Source: Albula goreensis
Taxonomy: Eukaryota > Chordata > Actinopteri > Albuliformes > Albulidae
NCBI GenBank assembly: GCA_022829145.1
Contig: CM040750.1
Span: forward strand, 38,374,386-38,438,385
Length of the DNA: 64,000 nt
Direction of reading: 5' to 3'
This document shows, piece after piece, positions 1 through 13,228 of the stretch. The notes below the pieces were generated by a model, which saw nothing but the letters and a program-made list of their open reading frames with translations, was not told the DNA's origin and did no database searches. Numbering within the stretch: the stretch's first letter is position 1; each line of letters starts with the position of its first letter. A program made the translations under genes and the position numbers.

Positions 1-68
1 GCCCCAGCCATGGACAGAGTACAGCCCCAGCCCAGCCCAGCCCCAGCCATGGACAGAGTACAGTCCCA
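1..68. repeat. CCCCAGCC-type repeat cut by the window edge
   Basis: Two copies of CCCCAGCCATGGACAGAGTA + CAG separated by CCCCAGCCCAGCCCAG. The left end is outside the window. Confidence 0.7.
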
Positions 69-1796
69 GAGATGCCCACCTTCCTGCTCCACATGCACAG
101 TCACAGAGATGTATAATGGTGCGTTAGCCTGCTGTGGCATGGGTAAATAAAACACAAGTCACACAGCTGAGTCATGCATTATTAATCAGCATGCTCTGTA
201 GACCACAGAAACACAGCCGCGAGTCTCCCTCCGGTCACCGTCTGCCCACTGCATTGTGGGCCATGCCTGGAGGAAGCAGACCTGATGTGAGGCATTGCCG
301 GAGGATAAGAAAGGCATTTGTTTTGAGCACAGATTTCAGAAAGTTAAAGCTGATTTTTAAAAAAGATAATCAGTTTCAGAACACATTTCATGATGAATGT
401 GTCACAGTTAAGCCTGCCTGGACATCAGGTTTGTCACCTCTTCTGGCTCTGCACTACAGCAAAACATGAGAGGAATACCAGCACACTGCTGGCATGCTCT
501 TTAACGATTCATTTTCCACGAAAAACAAACTGTAAAACATTTAGGCTGATGGGCCATGGCCTGTCTGCAGAGAGCCCAGTCAGGAGCAGCCACACCTGTG
601 TGTGTTCCTGTGCTTTATTATCAGGTTAATGCACAGGACACAGGCACTCTAAGCACGTCTGCTTTGGGCAGCTGCAGTGCGATTGGTGGACAGTAGGCCA
701 TGAGCAGAACCTGGTGCCATTTCTCTCTGTAGTGTTATTCAGTGTCTGTTGGTGTGCAGTTTTAGCAATTATATTTCAATCTCTTTTTTTTAATAATGTG
801 TTTCTTTACTGAGAAACTGAGAAAAAGCATAGAAACTGGTGAGTGATGGAGAGGACTGCGGCTGTACATTGCTCTTTTCCATACGTTTATTGTGCTGTTT
901 ATGTAGTGAAATGTGCCATTCGTCACAACGCTGATGGAGCGCGCCTGGAGCAGGTTTAGTGATTTTCTGAAACACCTGTCACAGGTGTGCAGCACTCTCC
1001 CTGAATACAGCCCTCTCCTACAGGTACAGATGAAAAGGGGGAAAATACTATCTGTTCCTCTGGAGTAAAAGATAGAAAACATTTTAAATGCCAAACGTTA
1101 TCATCTCCTGTCTTTAAAGAAGCACTCGCTGCACAGCTAGATTGTCAGATTAAAGCAGATTTATCGTAGTGACAGAGAATTATAAAATCACTCCAAGGTA
1201 AGGCAAGAGAAAGATTAGAGGGGCTGGCCACAAAAAGACTCATCTCTGAATAGACAGACAAAAGGGTATTGATTAGTTTGTTTTTTGTTCACATTGTTTC
1301 TCCTTTATCAGGTGGAATCAAAGCAAGCATAAACTCCCATTGACATACATTATCAGACCGTCCGAGGCTGAGAGCTTTTGTATCTCCCACAGAAATGACC
1401 AATAATAGATCAGAGAGCATCACTTCAGCCTGAGCACCTGACCCTCTCCGCCTGCGTTTGTGTGTGCCTCTGGGAGAATACCTCCATCGCTTTGGATCGG
1501 TCTGATTATATTTCAGCACTGAATGAGGGGGCTATTTCTCTCATCCCCAAACCCGCCAAAAAAGATGGTGAGAGGAGGAATCACCCTTCATACTGACGCT
1601 GAGGGGAAGTTGTTGGAGTGCCTGCCTGGCATGGTCTTTTTCGCTCAAGGCAGCTAAATACTGGAAACACTGCAGCTAAACGTTCCAGTGTCAGTCAGAA
1701 TGGAGATGAAAGCCAAGTGATGCAGCATTGTAGTGCGCACAGTCGTCTTTTATGTTCTCTGAGCAGAGAGGGTTAGGGTCAGAGAGGGCGTGTGTG
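69..1796. other. intergenic, no gene seen
   Basis: Apart from dispersed repeat copy A (567-760) this is unique-looking sequence with only short unconvincing open frames. Confidence 0.6.
567..760 (+). repeat. dispersed repeat, copy A
   Basis: Aligns by eye, same orientation, with 6078-6475. Shared blocks are AGAG.CCCAGTCAGG, CACCTGTG...CTTTA, GGCAGCTGCARTGCGATTGG and TTTTCAGTG/TATTCAGTG near the right end. Copy A holds a single version (593-617) of the segment that is a 27 bp tandem array in copy B. No coding potential, and the family is not recognised. Confidence 0.6.
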
Positions 1797-2092
1797 TCAG
1801 AGGAAGTGCGTCTGAATGAAACTCTGCAGAAGAAGTGCGTCTGAGTGAAACACCACAGAAGAAGTGCGTCTGAGTGAAACAGAGAAGAAGTGCAGATTGG
1901 TCTGAAGTGAAACACTCTGCAGAAGAAGTGCGTCAGATTGGAACACAACAGAGGAAGTGCGTCAGATTGGAACACAACAGAGGAAGTGCAGATTGGAACA
2001 CTGAGATGGAACACTACAGAAGACGTGCGTCTGAGTGAAACACCACAGAAGAAGTGCGTCTGAGTGAAACACTACAGAAGAAGTGCGTCTGG
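1797..2092. repeat. degenerate ~29 bp minisatellite
   Basis: Repeats of GAAGTGCGTCTGAGTGAAAC + ACCACAGAA with copies of different length (insertions such as CAGATTGG). About 10 copies. Confidence 0.85.
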
Positions 2093-2290
2093 ACTCAGCA
2101 GGCCTGGGAAGGAGGGTCGGATCTGCTGCTGATTTCCACGCCAGCTTCTCCCCTTCATTTTAATTCACTTGGGCTCATGGGACATGTCAGTGATCTGACA
2201 GTTCAGATTAACTTGATAAGCTCATGAATGACACCTGAGGACTTTCCTGTCCATAGATATACACTTTAACCATGGTCTTATCTTTGAGTG

Positions 2291-3025
2291 TAACTGAGCT
2301 AGGCTAACTGAATCAGTTCAACTGAGCCAGGCTAACTGAATGACTAACTGAACAAAGCTTGCTGAATCAGTGCAACTGAGCCAGGCTAACTGAATCAGAC
2401 TAACTGAACAAAGCTAACTGAATCAGGCTAACTTAGCCAGGCTAACTGAATCAGACTAACTGAACAAAGCTAACTTAATCAGGCTAATTCAGTCAGGCTA
2501 ACTGAATCAGTGCAACTGAGCCTGGTTAAATGAATCAGACTAACTGAACAAAGCTAACTGAATCAGTTCAACTGAGCCAGGTTAAATGAATCAGACTAAC
2601 TGAACAAAGCTAACTGAATCAGTTCAACTGAGCCAGGTTAAATGAATCAGACTAACTGAACAAAGCTAGCTGAATCAGTGCAACTGAGCCAGGCTAACTG
2701 AATCAGTGCAACTGAGCCAGGCTAACTGAATCAGACTAACTGAACAAAGCTAACTTAATCAGTGCAACTGAGCCAGGCTAACTGAATCAGACTAACTGAA
2801 CAAAGCTAACTTAATCAGTGCAATTTAGCCAGGCTAACTGAATCAGACTAACTGAACAAAGCTAACTTAATCAGGCTAATTAAGGCTAACTGAATCAGAC
2901 TAACTGACAAATTTAGCCAGGCTAACTGAAATAGACTAACTGTACAAAGCTAACTTAATCAGGCTAACTTAGTCAGACTAACTGAATCAGCTAACTAACT
3001 GAGTCTGGCTGACTGAGCCAGAGTA
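2291..3025. repeat. nested minisatellite of TAACTGAATCAG type
   Basis: Short units (CTAACTGAATCAG, CTAACTGAACAAAG, TTCAACTGAGCCAGG) are arranged into a higher-order period. For example, GGTTAAATG recurs at 2524, 2580 and 2636, a 56 bp spacing. The right part is more degenerate. Confidence 0.9.
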
Positions 3026-4385
3026 ACTGCACTAAGTGTCTTACCTGTTGAGATGAGGTGTATGTAAGTAATATAAACCTCCAGTAATTCTGCTGCCTTT
3101 AGAGTTTAGCCTTTACGTAAAGCTGAGTATTATTTTCCTTAATTGTCTTTGTATTTGCATCTTTAAGATGATGCTAAACTCTTTTGCACTCATTTCACTC
3201 ACTGTATCTGTTTTGGGATGGCTCCCTTCATTAGTGAATGGATTGATTAATAGACTAATTAACAGATGGTTGCTGACACGTGCATGTTCTAATTACCTCA
3301 TTTACAGATCTGTAAATGCCCTTTAAAGCCCCCCTGAGCTGAAAGGAACCTGGTCGACTCCTGCTTAGCTCAGCAGAAAGCATGCATTTGCAAAACACGA
3401 ATAGTCGTGCTCTCCCTGCTGGACCCACATGCTTCCTGAGGTCTCCATGATGAAAACCTTTGGGATTATCGCTGATTGTTTGCTTTGAACGAGCATTCCT
3501 AATTTTTTATCGTAAGTGTGACCGTGTGTCAGAACTGTATGACACTAAATAATTCAATTTAAAGATACATCAAACCAACCAAGAAAGAAATTTTATAATT
3601 ATCTGTTAAAACACAACCAGAAGATTATAGAAACATTTCTTTGGCTCACTTTCTAATGAATGCCATAGAATGAATTAGGCTGAACGCAGAATGAGGAGGA
3701 CTTCATTAAGAATCGCATACAGCTTTCGGATATTGTTTGCAGTTCCGTATAATTCTGGCCATCCACATCCTGAACTTGAAAGCAGAATGCGGCTTGTGAC
3801 CAGGATGTTGGTGCCTTTATTTGCATTGTTTTGTATTTATTTAAAATGAAAGTAAATATTGCAGAGAGCACAGTGAAACGTTCAGACTTCCATCAGCACC
3901 ACCTCCTTCAAATCTCCAGATATAGAGAGCAGTTTCAGCTGCATTCCTTTGGGAGCCGCTCGCTAAAGGAAATGGTAATTGCTGACAAAATGTTTGATGC
4001 TGATACAATGAGAGAGAGACATGAAAAACTAACGCATTCCCTGGCTGCTGCGGATCACAGAACACCTCTCCCTCCTCCCCTGAGAAAACAGGAATGAGGA
4101 GAACAGCGAGAACAAAATCAAACAGAGTCTCCCAGAGCAGAAAGGCAGGGCACAGCAACCAAAACACAAACCGAGCTTTTTAAAATATGTCTGAAGTGTG
4201 CACAGTAAGGCTTTGGGCTGAAAATTATAAGCGTTTGCACATTTTGAGAGCAATAACTTTGATCCACAGTGAAGGGAGGCAGAGTTATTGTTTCCCCTGA
4301 GTGTGTAAGACCTTCAGGGGACTGAAACAGTGAACCCCATGTGGACCCACACCACATGAGTGAGTGGAAAGCCTGTCCAGACCCA

Positions 4386-4480
4386 GAGTCTGAACACAGA
4401 GGGCTGATAGGAACAGTGTGCTTTAAAACAGCTGAGTCTGAACACAGAGGGCTGATAGGAACAGTGTGTGCTTTAAAACA
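4386..4480. repeat. 48 bp direct duplication
   Basis: GAGTCTGAACACAGAGGGCT is present at 4386 and 4434, with near-identical following sequence ending CTTTAAAACA. Confidence 0.85.
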
Positions 4481-4574
4481 TAGCATGAGAAGTTTCAGAA
4501 TTTTCTATTGTAATTGAGGCAAGCAAACAAGTCGTTTGGAATGTGTTATTGTAAAAATGGAGTAGTGAGCCACA

Positions 4575-4675
4575 GCCACTGATGGCATGGCAGGGACTTG
4601 AGTTTCACACAGAGCTCACATCTACATCCTGAGCAAGGATCTTTACTGCATGAGCCACCCAGAGCCCCTGAATGC
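4575..4675 (-). mobile_element. possible tRNA-derived repeat fragment
   Basis: GGGACTTGAGTTTCACAC followed by GCAAGGATCTTTACTGCATG and AGCCACCCAGAGCCCC recalls the reverse complement of a tRNA-like head (gggactcgaaccc...ttaccactgcgccacc). This is a by-eye resemblance only. Confidence 0.25.
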
Positions 4676-5345
4676 AGAATTTTAATCTGATTAATGCACA
4701 TATTAACAAAAAAATAGTACTTACAGCACTAACAGAGGGAATAACTCCCTATTTTCAATGCAAAGGCAATGAATTTGTGATGAGTCATGCTGCAAACAGC
4801 CATTGGATCTGATGCATATGAGCTGTATAAGGTCTGAATTCACATTGGGACCCTCCTACCTCCACCCCATGCCCCTATGGGCCTGGAGATGGTCAAGTAC
4901 AGAACTCTCTGCCTCTCTGTCTGCTTTTATTGTGTTGTTGCTGATGATGTCTCCTAGCAACTGCGCTGGCAGCCATTTCAGTGTTTTCCTGCCTGATAGA
5001 AAGTTAAGACTCACTTTCCTCCCCAGCCAGTGGAGAAAAAGCTCATTTCATCCCTGCGATTGCATCTTTTGTTCATAAATTGTGTGCGTGTGATCATGTA
5101 CCTTATTCTTCTTCTGCTCTTCTCCGTTGTAATGCTTTCACATATGAGAACGCAAAAGACAGGCAATATCAACAATGGGCTGTGAAATGAGCTCGTCCTA
5201 ATGATAAAATAATCTCTTTCTAATTAAGGCGATGAACGTTCCCTTCAGCAACACACACAACTGTGTTCATTAAAGCTTACATCATTGTCTTTCTGATATG
5301 CGGCTTGAGCAGAACATGGCCTTACATATGTATACTGTGTAAGGG

Positions 5346-5450
5346 AGTGTGTGTGTGTATGTGTGTGTATGTGTATGTGTATGTGTGTGTGTTGAGTGTG
5401 TGTGGGTGTGTGTGAGTGAGTGTGTATGTGTGTGTGTGTCTGTGTACTTA
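5346..5450. repeat. imperfect (TG)n microsatellite
   Basis: TGTGTATG- and TGAGTG-interrupted TG repeats. Confidence 0.9.
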
Positions 5451-5516
5451 AAATGAGCTGGCATTGTGGAGCTATTTGAGGCCTCAGTTCTTCTGAAACC
5501 ATGTTTTGCCCTGTTT

Positions 5517-6077
<561 letters not shown>

Positions 6078-6475
6078 AGAGGCCCAGTCAGGGACACAGA
6101 CACCTGTGCGTGGGTACCTGCACTTTACACCTGTGCATGGGTACCTGCACTTTACACCTGTGCATGGGTACCTGCACTTTACACCTGTGCATGGGTACCT
6201 GCACTTTACACCTGTGCGTGGGTACCTGCACTTTACACCTGTGCGTGGGTACCTGCACTTTACACCTGTGCGTGGGTACCTGCACTTTACACCTGTGTGC
6301 TTTATAGCCCTGTTATAGCCTATCACAGTCTGTTAGAGCAGTGCCATACACAGAACACAGAAACCCTCAGCACGCCTGTTTGTGGCAGCTGCAATGCGAT
6401 TGGTTGCTGTTGGTGGTGGGCAGGACCTGATGTCTTTTCTCTCGGTCGTGTTTTTCAGTGCTTGTTCGTGTTCGT
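6078..6475 (+). repeat. dispersed repeat, copy B, with internal VNTR
   Basis: Sister of 567-760, enlarged by the 27 bp array at 6101-6298 and by about 50 bp of extra sequence after it. The right half (6353-6475) matches 637-757 at roughly seven of ten positions by eye. Confidence 0.6.
6101..6298. repeat. 27 bp minisatellite, ~7 copies
   Basis: Unit CACCTGTGCRTGGGTACCTG + CACTTTA, nearly identical copies with one G/A variant. The 27 bp unit leaves several frames open on both strands; these are not genes. Confidence 0.95.
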
Positions 6476-9400
6476 TCTGATTAAACTCTCATAAACCCTT
6501 AAACACATAATGAGCAGGGGACTCACACGTCAGAGCCATGAATAATTCCCCCCGTTAGAGGCCTGCAGCGCTGCAGCTGTGTTAATCGATCTGCGTTTCT
6601 TCGGGAGGAGCAGCAGCACAGAGCCGAGCACAGTGCAGATGCACGGAGCCGTGGCTTTCATTTAACATGTGACATCAGCAGGCTGTGAAACAGGGAGGCC
6701 TGACTGCATCGGCTGCGCTGTCAGAGCTGCATGCTATGAGGTCATACACATTAGCATACCTGTATGTAGAATACAGTGTGTTCAGTAGCGTAGCCCCCAG
6801 TACACACATCAGCATCCATGGAGAACACAGCTGTGTTTGTATTTTGCACATGGCGCACACCTCAGCACTCAGCAGGATGAATCAGTGAATACTCATATTT
6901 CACTCACAGCAGTAAATGTGTTCCACTCTAACCTGTGTCCAAAGGTATCACACTTTACGATGTTTGACAATCTGACATTTTTGTCAGTATACACTCAAGA
7001 TATTGGTATACATTTACCTTAAAATGTTGAACATATTTATATTCATTTATCTTACAAAGCTCAACCCTCCCGAGCTGTACTGCAGCTCCTGGCATAGCTG
7101 AGTTCCAGTCGCTAAAGAGAGGGTCGGCAGTCTAAATTTCTAAATTTATTCAGTCCATTACATGGAAACTGTATAACTGAGTGCCTGTAAATAAATAAAT
7201 GTGTATCTCTTTACAGTAAGCTTTTAAATAAATAATCCGCAGCTGATGGAAGTATGTTCTGTAAAGTAATGTAGCAGTAAATATTTGATTATGATTTAAT
7301 AATTCCTCAGAAGTTAAATCAGTGTGTCAATGTCTTTGGTTCAGCAAACTGTGTGGCATGGCATTTAATGGATCCATTTTAATGGATATTAAAAACGCAC
7401 TGATGCGGCGGGACGTCGTCTTTGCTCGGCTCCGTGTGAAGCTGAGTGATCAGGTTCAGGTGACAGTTCGCTTTTACTGATCTTTAATTACGACTCGAAG
7501 ACGGACGAGATTTGAGCTTTGAAGAGTTCTGAGGGGGAAAAAACGGCTGAATTTCAATGGCGGAGAGTCGTGGTGACAACCCAGAGAAAAGCTGAAAGCT
7601 GTTTTTGTGATAAGAAGCAGAGAGAGTTGTGCTTTATCTGACTGTTGTAAAGATGATACTCGCACTCCGCTGAATACGAGTATCTGCAGCTTTCCATTAC
7701 ATTCGGGGGTGGCTGAGGAGGGGAGGCGGAGTGCTCTCAGAATTAATAAATAGATACTTAAATTAATTATCGTTTATTTTAAGTCACTGAAAAAGTAGTG
7801 CGGTGTTTCCAGTCTCAATTTGCGACAGAGTAATCAGCATTTTGTGCGCATTTAGCTCACGATGAGTTTGCGTGCAGAGCGGACATTTCAATCCCATTTT
7901 TACAGTAATACGTGTCCTCAGAGCACTTTTTCAGAGTGACACTTCAAACACTCTACATGGGCTTAATGTGCCAGTATCCCACGTGACTCTGTGCAGGGAG
8001 TTAATCCCTCTGTGAGTCTCTTTGTTTATGTGTAGGATTGCGTCTGTTCCTGTCTGTGTGTGTGTGTTCAAGTGAGTGAGTTTATGTGTGTCTGAATAAG
8101 TAAGTTTTGTGTGTGTGTGTGTGTTTGTTCCCATAATGAAATGCCAGAGATTGTATTACCCAGAGTGCACTCTGATTCCTGCACTCTGCAGGTGTTGTTT
8201 CTGATGGGCTCAATTCAAAGTGCACTCAAGCACACTGAGTTCCCAGCAGGCTGTGCCAGCCTCTCTGCCCGTTTCTGCTTCATCTCATAACCGTTGCGCA
8301 CTGCTGGAGCCCAGGGGTTACTGCCTGTACAATCCTCTGCAAAAACACTTTATCTGCGAGACATGAAAATTAAAGTTGTGATTATGGCGCAGTCTTTATT
8401 TTAGTTTAAGCCTTTCCATCTGGGGGCTTTCATGCTATCTGTGGTAGCGTCTCATTTTAAAAACCCATTCTTAAAGTGTCTATAAACTGGAGCAATTTCA
8501 GGAGATAAGTTTTGAGGAGATAAAACAGCGGCTGATTTGGCAGTGAAATGTGTCAGTGTCAGACGGAGGTCCAAGCAGCCCCAGGTGAAGCCACACTGAT
8601 CCTGTCTGAGATGGCTGCACAGAAGTGGACGCCATTTGAAGGCGATCTCAGTGCTGTTATATAAACACGCTGCCTCTCAGTGTTACAGTCCCAATTACCC
8701 TGGCACGAACGGACAGCCCCGAAAAGCAGAGTGCCAAGGTCTGGCCTGCCCTCGCCGCGCCCCCCTGCCAGCCGGCGCCATGGATGTGAGAGAGAGCAGG
8801 ATGCTGATCGTGACAAGGTCACCCCGCAGTCCCCCATTAAAGACGCCCCCCAGCCTGATCCACGTTATCAAGCCTGACAATATGTTTATTAATGTCTCCC
8901 TCCGACGGCCAAACCCACCCACCCTCCGCCGGTACAGGCCCGTTCCAGGATCCTGCTGTGACGGCCACTTCAGACTGCCTACAGGAGCCTGCTATTGGTC
9001 AGAAACAAGCTCCTCACCATTGGTTTATTTGCAAAGAACATTCTCAAAGTACAGTGTCACGCCAGAGTGGAAACAGCAGTTTTCAGGCTCATGATTATGA
9101 TGTCATAGCCATGACCCTAATAAGTGAGTCTGATCTCTACTACTCTTCTTCATCGTCTTCCTCTGCTTTGCCTTTGATTGGGTCAGGCAAACACTGTGTG
9201 ATGAACGTTGCTGTATGAATAGTTTTACACAAATACATTGTCATTATGCGTATTGCACAGCAGTGTGAGGGCAGTGAAATGGCAGTGCTGGGGAGATATC
9301 CGCTGTATATACCAGAGAGAACAGGATTAGAGCCAGAGGTGTCCTCTCTCGCTCCAGCTCCATCCGTACCAGCCGGTCCTGGCACTGCAGTGTGAGGCTG

Positions 9401-9558
9401 TGCACTCCCAGATTGGGCCCATAATTCATCCTGTCTCCCCTCTGTGTTTCTTCAGAGTTAATTGCATTTATCTGTTTGATTATGGGTAATTGCTGCCATT
9501 ATGCACACACTCTCGCTTTCTGTAGCCAGCACTGCTGCTCCTGACCTGGGGCCTGGCT
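6476..9558. other. intergenic, no gene seen
   Basis: Mostly unique sequence with small TG-rich patches (8054-8125). The open frames near 8636-9218 show no recognisable domain and shift with composition, so no gene is called. Confidence 0.6.
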
Positions 9559-9740
9559 CAGACACTAACCCCACTGCCCTCAGACACTAACCCCACCTCC
9601 AGCATCAAACACTAACCCCACTGCCCTCAGACACTAACCCCACCTCCAGCATCAAACACTAACCCCACTGCCCTCAGACACTAACCCCACCTCCAGCATC
9701 AAACACTAACCCCACTGCCCTCAGACACTAACCTCACCTC
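9559..9740. repeat. 47 bp minisatellite, ~3.8 copies
   Basis: Unit begins CACTAACCCCACTGCCCTCA and contains the related half GACACTAACCCCACCTCCAG. CATCAAAC recurs at 9603 and 9650. Confidence 0.93.
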
Positions 9741-9938
9741 CTTGTGTAGGCTGGAGGTGGGAAATGCCCCTCAGCACTGATTTGAGACCAGTAAAGTCTA
9801 CCCAAACCAAATTTGAGCCATTTGGAAGAAACTGACTTCAGATCAGCACATGGGAGCAACTTTCACCAACAGGAGTTTGCTTGCTGGTTGATTAACTGGT
9901 ATTAGGCTGCTTTAATCAGACACATCAGGCGACCCTCA

Positions 9939-10412
9939 GTTCCTCTAGTCAATGGCTGGCCTTGCTCTGATTCTCTACAGTGTTCCTATAGTCAAAGGCT
10001 GGCCTTGCTCTGATTCTCTACAATGTTCCTATAGTCAAAGGCTGGCCTTGCTCTGATTCTCTACAATGTTCCTGTAGTCAAAGGCTGGCCTTGCTCTGAT
10101 TCTCTACAGTGTTCCTGTAGTCAAAGGCTGGCCTTGCTCTGATTCTTTACAGTGTTCCTGTAGTCAAAGGCTGGCCTTGCTCTGATTCTCTACAGTGTTC
10201 CTGTAGTCAAAGGCTGGCCTTGCTCTGATTCTCTACAGTGTTCCTGTAGTCAAAGGCTGGCCTTGCTCTGATTCTCTACAGTGTTCCTGTAGTCAAAGGC
10301 TGGCCTTGCTCTGATTCTCTACAGTGTTCCTGTAGTCAAAGGCTGGCCTTGCTCTGATTCTCTACAGTGTTCCTGTAGTCAAAGGCTGGCCTTGCTCTGA
10401 TTCTCCATAGTG
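9939..10412. repeat. 43 bp minisatellite, 11 copies
   Basis: Unit GTTCCTGTAGTCAAAGGCTG + GCCTTGCTCTGATTCTCTAC + AGT. Left copies carry CTATAG and right copies CTGTAG, so variants are sorted along the array. Confidence 0.96.
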
Positions 10413-12356
10413 TGCGCTTGGACCACACCTGCTGTGTGAAGCCACTGAGACTGCGGTACATGCTTTTATTCACAAATTATTTTATTATTTATATTCATTT
10501 TAAGGCTTGCAAGTTTAAGAATCAGATAAATTGTCATTTTCAAGGCAAACTTTGAATATATAATTAATATTCAAAATGTATGACACACTCTCACTCTTCA
10601 GCCTTGGATTTTTCTTAAAAAACATTGACTGTAAAATGTTTTGGTTCACGTGAGAAGTAACTGAAGGTTTTCCACTCACCCCACGGCGTCCGGCCACTCA
10701 GAGGCTAATCGCTGCCGCAGTGAACTGTCCTTGTGTGTTTGTGGCGTGTGGGTGAGTCTGGCCTACCGCATCCCAGGGAGACTTTATGAATTATTGTGCC
10801 GCTGCAAGCTGATAACCTTGGGAGCATATTGGGATGACTAATGCTGTTTGACAACGCTGCCTGACGTGGCTCGGAGAGTGCAGGGGTGAGAACGCTGTGT
10901 TCTCCGAGAATGCCAGCAGTCTCCTTCCCTACTGTTCAGGAGCACACTCTCATGGCCTTGTATTAGTGCTCTAATGTCCGCCTGTGGATGGAGAACGCTA
11001 AAGCTACACTGATCTAATAGAAAGTCAGTGACAGGTCTGAGTAGAAGTAGAGAACGGCAGGTGAGTCATGTGTGTGACGTGTGCACACAAACAGCGGTAA
11101 GCTGCGTGTGAAACACGGCGTCGCGTGTTAATGACATCTCCTGCCCCCCCAGCAGGGCACACAAACAATGGCGCTTTTTCTGCACATTAAAGATCATACA
11201 GAATGCGCTGAAGCACAGAAACGCTCCCCTTTATTCCGGAACCATAATCTAAAGCGATTCCATGGACCATGTGTTCCAATTAAATGAGCATAAGGGATAC
11301 ATCAAGGGCCACAGATCTGACGCCATATTTTCTTCATCTTTGTGTCTCTTTGTAAATGAATAATTTCAGTCTTTTTCCGCCTCACTAACAGAGCGAGGCG
11401 CAAAGGCGCAGCATGTATATTTCATGGGGGTTCCTCTTGTTTACTGTGCGTGCCTGCCCTAATGGTGCACACCAATTATGGCCAATCTAGATTAAACCAA
11501 GACCTATTTCAGAATGGGTGAAGTTTACAAGTGTAAATGCAGCCATTTACAAAGGCTGTGCAGGAGGAGGCTGTCGGGTGAGGAGCTCACCTGTGGGCTG
11601 CTCCCAGCACGAGCAGGTGCGAAGAGGAGCGTGAGGAGGAGAAGGGCTGGAAGAGCTGGACAAGGGGCTGCGCCTCTGCCGTGCTGCTCGGTGAATGCTG
11701 ACAGCCCTGGCTACGGTATAATGAAGCCCTGAGGGGAGACAGTGTTTGTTTTTTGCAGTTTTTTGTGTTCTGTGTTCCTTTATCTGACTGTGAGTCGTTT
11801 TCAAGCTCCACAGCGGAGGTTGCATCGTTACTCCAGGTTTCCAGACAGATTGTCCTCAGTAAAAATGGCAGAGAACATCATCCAAAGCTGTGTTCTCCCT
11901 ACCACCCCAGAATGAGAGAGGCTTTTGGATTTTTTTCATCTTAAGGGTGTCATTAAAACCTTCAACAAGAAATGTTTTCAGGACAAAATGGCTTCTTTGT
12001 AACATGACTTTGCATAGGAACAGATTCAGATGGTGATGTTCTGGTGACAGTGGAGGTTTGTGTCCATGTAGCAAAGTGAGTTTATCTGGAGCCAGATACC
12101 TTCTAAACATGAAGGTTATTAAAACCCACCAATAACAAAAGGTAGACATCAATCCCCATGGCCTTTAGCATTCATTAAATTAATTATACACACTCCTCAG
12201 AGCTGCATAATTTGTGTTTCCGTGATTCTCTCTCTCTGTCCCTCCTTTTCTTTCGTTCTCTCTTTTCCCCTCTTCACTCTCCTCTTTGTCTTTTATATCC
12301 TTCTTCCCCCTCTCTACATGTCTGTCTGTAGCATGCTCTCTAGATGAAAAGACAAT
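10413..12356. other. intergenic, no gene seen; possible conserved non-coding blocks
   Basis: Unique-looking, complex sequence with no repeat and no coding signal. Stretches 10745-10875 and 11140-11515 (for example CCAATTATGGCCAATCTAGA) have the look of conserved non-coding DNA. That is an impression, not a measurement. Confidence 0.35.
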
Positions 12357-12985
12357 CCAGTCTCTGGCCCTCAGCTTCCCCCCAGTCTCTGGCTCTATGC
12401 TTCCCCTCCAGTCTCTGGCCCTCAGCTTCCCCCCCAGTCTCTGGCTCTATGCTTCCCCCTCCAGTCTCTGGCCCTCAGCTCCCCCAGTCTCTGGCTCTAT
12501 GCTTCCCTCTCCAGTCTCTGGCCCTCAGCTCCCCCCCCCAGTCTCTGGCTCTATGCTTCCCCCTCCAGTCTCTGGCCCTCAGCTTCGCCCCCCTATATTT
12601 GGCCCTCAGCTTCCCCCTCCAGTCTCTGGCCTCAGTCTCTGGCCCTCCCCCTATATTCGGCCCTCAGCTTCCCTCTCCAGTCTCTGGCCTCAGCTTCCCC
12701 CTCCAGTCTCTGGCCCTCAGCTTGGCCCGGTATATTGGGCCCTTAGCTTCCCCCTCCAGTCTCTGGCCCTCAGCTTCCCCCTCCTATATTTGGCCCTCAG
12801 CTTCCCCCTCCAGTCTCTGGCCCTCAGCTTGGCCCGGTATATTGGGCCCTTAGCTTCCCCCTCCAGTCTCTGGCCCTCAGCTTCCCCCTCCTATATTCGG
12901 CCCTCAGCTTCCCCCTCCAGTCTCTGGCCCTCAGCTTCCTCCCCTCCTGTATTCGGCCCTCAGCTTCCTCCCCTCCCTCTCCGCC
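12357..12985. repeat. ~27 bp CT-rich minisatellite, ~23 copies
   Basis: Unit CAGTCTCTGGCCCTCAGCTT + CCCCCTC, with variants in which CAGTCTCTGG is replaced by CTATATTTGG or TATATTGGGC. Frames stay open by repetition only. Confidence 0.95.
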
Positions 12986-13190
12986 GCTGTGGTTGGGCGC
13001 TGCCCCAGTGTATATCGGACCCTCTGACTCAGCCTGCCATGTGTCACACTGTGAGTCTGAAAATGATGCAGTCCAAGAAATGACAATGATCAGGAAATTA
13101 CATTGATTCACCTTTGAAATTGCCAGTGACAGCACAGGAGTGTGAGAGAGTATATCTGAGAGATAAAGCATACAGAGAGTGCTGGCATCG

Positions 13191-13228
<38 letters not shown>

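Larger units (their letters stand above)
3026..5345. other. intergenic, no gene seen
   Basis: Holds a 48 bp direct duplication at 4386-4480 (GAGTCTGAACACAGAGGGCT...) and the possible tRNA-like fragment at 4575-4675. The open frames at 3831-4253 match nothing I know. Confidence 0.6.

Noticed and set aside
3831-4253. Overlapping frames of 74-108 codons on both strands
   Set aside because: Protein-like in length but no family recognised, no splice or codon signal, both strands open.
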